This document shows positions 62,274 to 64,000 of a stretch of 64,000 nucleotides of DNA, one piece after another. The translations under genes were made by a program, and so were the position numbers. The stretch comes from Paenibacillus sp. PvR098 (GTDB taxonomy: Bacteria > Bacillota > Bacilli > Paenibacillales > NBRC-103111): NCBI RefSeq assembly GCF_017833255.1, contig NZ_JAFIBU010000001.1, forward strand, positions 2,416,001 to 2,480,000, in the 5' to 3' direction. Numbering within the stretch: the stretch's first letter is position 1; each line of letters starts with the position of its first letter. The notes below the pieces were generated by a model that ran no database searches, was not told the DNA's origin, and saw only the letters and a program-made list of their open reading frames with translations.

Positions 62274-62350
62274 TGGCGGAGCCGACGGGATTCGAACCCG
62301 CGGTCTCCTGCGTGACAGGCAGGCATGTTAGGCCTCTACACCACGGCTCC
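62274..62350 (-). tRNA. tRNA-Asp (GUC)
   Basis: Acceptor GGAGCCG/CGGCTCC, anticodon GTC in CTGTCAC, encoded CCA. Confidence 0.95.
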
Positions 62351-62404
62351 GTGTTTGTTTGATTGTGGGGAATAGTAATGTAGTGATTACCCCATCATCG
62401 TATT

Positions 62405-62481
<77 letters not shown>

Positions 62482-62492
62482 TAATTGCTTAT

Positions 62493-62525
62493 AAAAACAA
62501 AAACTCCCACAAAAGTGGGAGTTTT
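62493..62525 (-). terminator. Hairpin with T-run after 5S rRNA
   Basis: AAAACTCCCAC-ttttG-type loop-GTGGGAGTTTT with TTTTGTTTTTAT following on the minus strand. It separates 5S from the tRNA genes. Confidence 0.8.
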
Positions 62526-62527
62526 CT

Positions 62528-62644
62528 GCTTGGCGACGTCCTACTCTCCCAGGACCCTGCGGTCCAAGTACCATTGGCGCTGGAAGGCTTAACGTTCGTG
62601 TTCGGTATGGGTACGCGTGGTTCCCTTCCGCCATCATCACCAAA
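62528..62644 (-). rRNA. 5S ribosomal RNA
   Basis: About 117 bases on the minus strand. Conserved blocks are CCATACCGAACACG, GTTAAGCC and GGGAGAGTAGGACGTCGCCAAG, ending as in Bacillus-type 5S. It lies about 60 bases after the 23S gene, the normal order. Confidence 0.95.
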
Positions 62645-62704
62645 CATATTCAGGTTTGCGCCCTGAAAACTGGATCGAAACAAAGCATGCTGAAGTTCAT
62701 GTAT

Positions 62705-64000
<1,296 letters not shown>

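Overview
The window looks like a chromosomal segment of a low-to-mid GC, spore-former-type Firmicute, most likely Paenibacillus or a close relative. The signs are strong AGGAGG-type ribosome sites, TTG/GTG starts, a protein with three S-layer-homology repeats, catabolite-responsive (cre) and CIRCE operators of the Bacillus type, the glnQHMP gene order, and a 23S-5S-tRNA cluster. The genus is an inference; 23S and protein comparison would settle it.

Left part (1-10 kb): a minus-strand catabolic cluster for bicyclic or polycyclic aromatics and phthalate-like acids. In transcription order it holds a 4,5-dihydroxyphthalate decarboxylase-like protein, a cysteine hydrolase, the small subunit of a ring-hydroxylating dioxygenase, an extradiol dioxygenase, a cis-dihydrodiol dehydrogenase, a hydratase-aldolase of the NahE/PhdJ type, the Rieske large subunit, an aldehyde dehydrogenase and a UbiD decarboxylase cut by the window edge. 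Its control region has two promoters, a 16-codon open frame with a good ribosome site, a terminator, a palindromic operator and several cre-like sites.

Middle-left (10-31 kb): a diguanylate cyclase, speD, a glutamine-type ABC operon (glnQHMP order) preceded by a TnrA/GlnR-like box and followed by a GlnK/GlnL-like two-component pair, a lactonase, a radical SAM/SPASM protein, a YkvI-type membrane protein, a thioesterase, and a second minus-strand cluster (phenylacetate-CoA-ligase-like enzyme, branched-chain-type binding lipoprotein, thiolase, MaoC hydratase). A CynX-like MFS transporter and a large S-layer-anchored protein follow.

Right part (31-59 kb): an accessory, defence-like island, almost all on the minus strand. 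Operon A (about 32.8-43.0 kb) encodes a WYL regulator, a 1082-residue protein with a sigma-70 region-4 helix-turn-helix and helix-hairpin-helix-like stretches, a PLD-nuclease/SF2-helicase fusion, a 59-residue protein, a DndD-like SMC ATPase, a Dnd-associated-like protein and a TPR/winged-helix protein. Operon B (about 45.3-52.4 kb) encodes a sirtuin, a second TPR/winged-helix protein, a PD-(D/E)XK nuclease, an unknown protein, two membrane proteins and a membrane-anchored coiled-coil protein with a possible RelE-like tail. Between them lies a decayed chemotaxis receptor gene behind a degenerate c-di-GMP riboswitch. Beyond operon B come an ADP-ribosylglycohydrolase with an overlapping partner, a zinc-ribbon protein and a DUF262-DUF1524 (GmrSD-like) restriction protein. 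No sulfur-modification genes (dndA/B/C/E) are seen, so operon A is not a complete known Dnd system.

Right edge (59-64 kb): htpG behind a perfect CIRCE operator, then minus-strand tRNA genes (Pro, a degenerate Gly, Leu, Lys, Gln, Tyr, Thr, Asp, Ile), 5S rRNA and the 3' part of 23S rRNA, cut by the window end.
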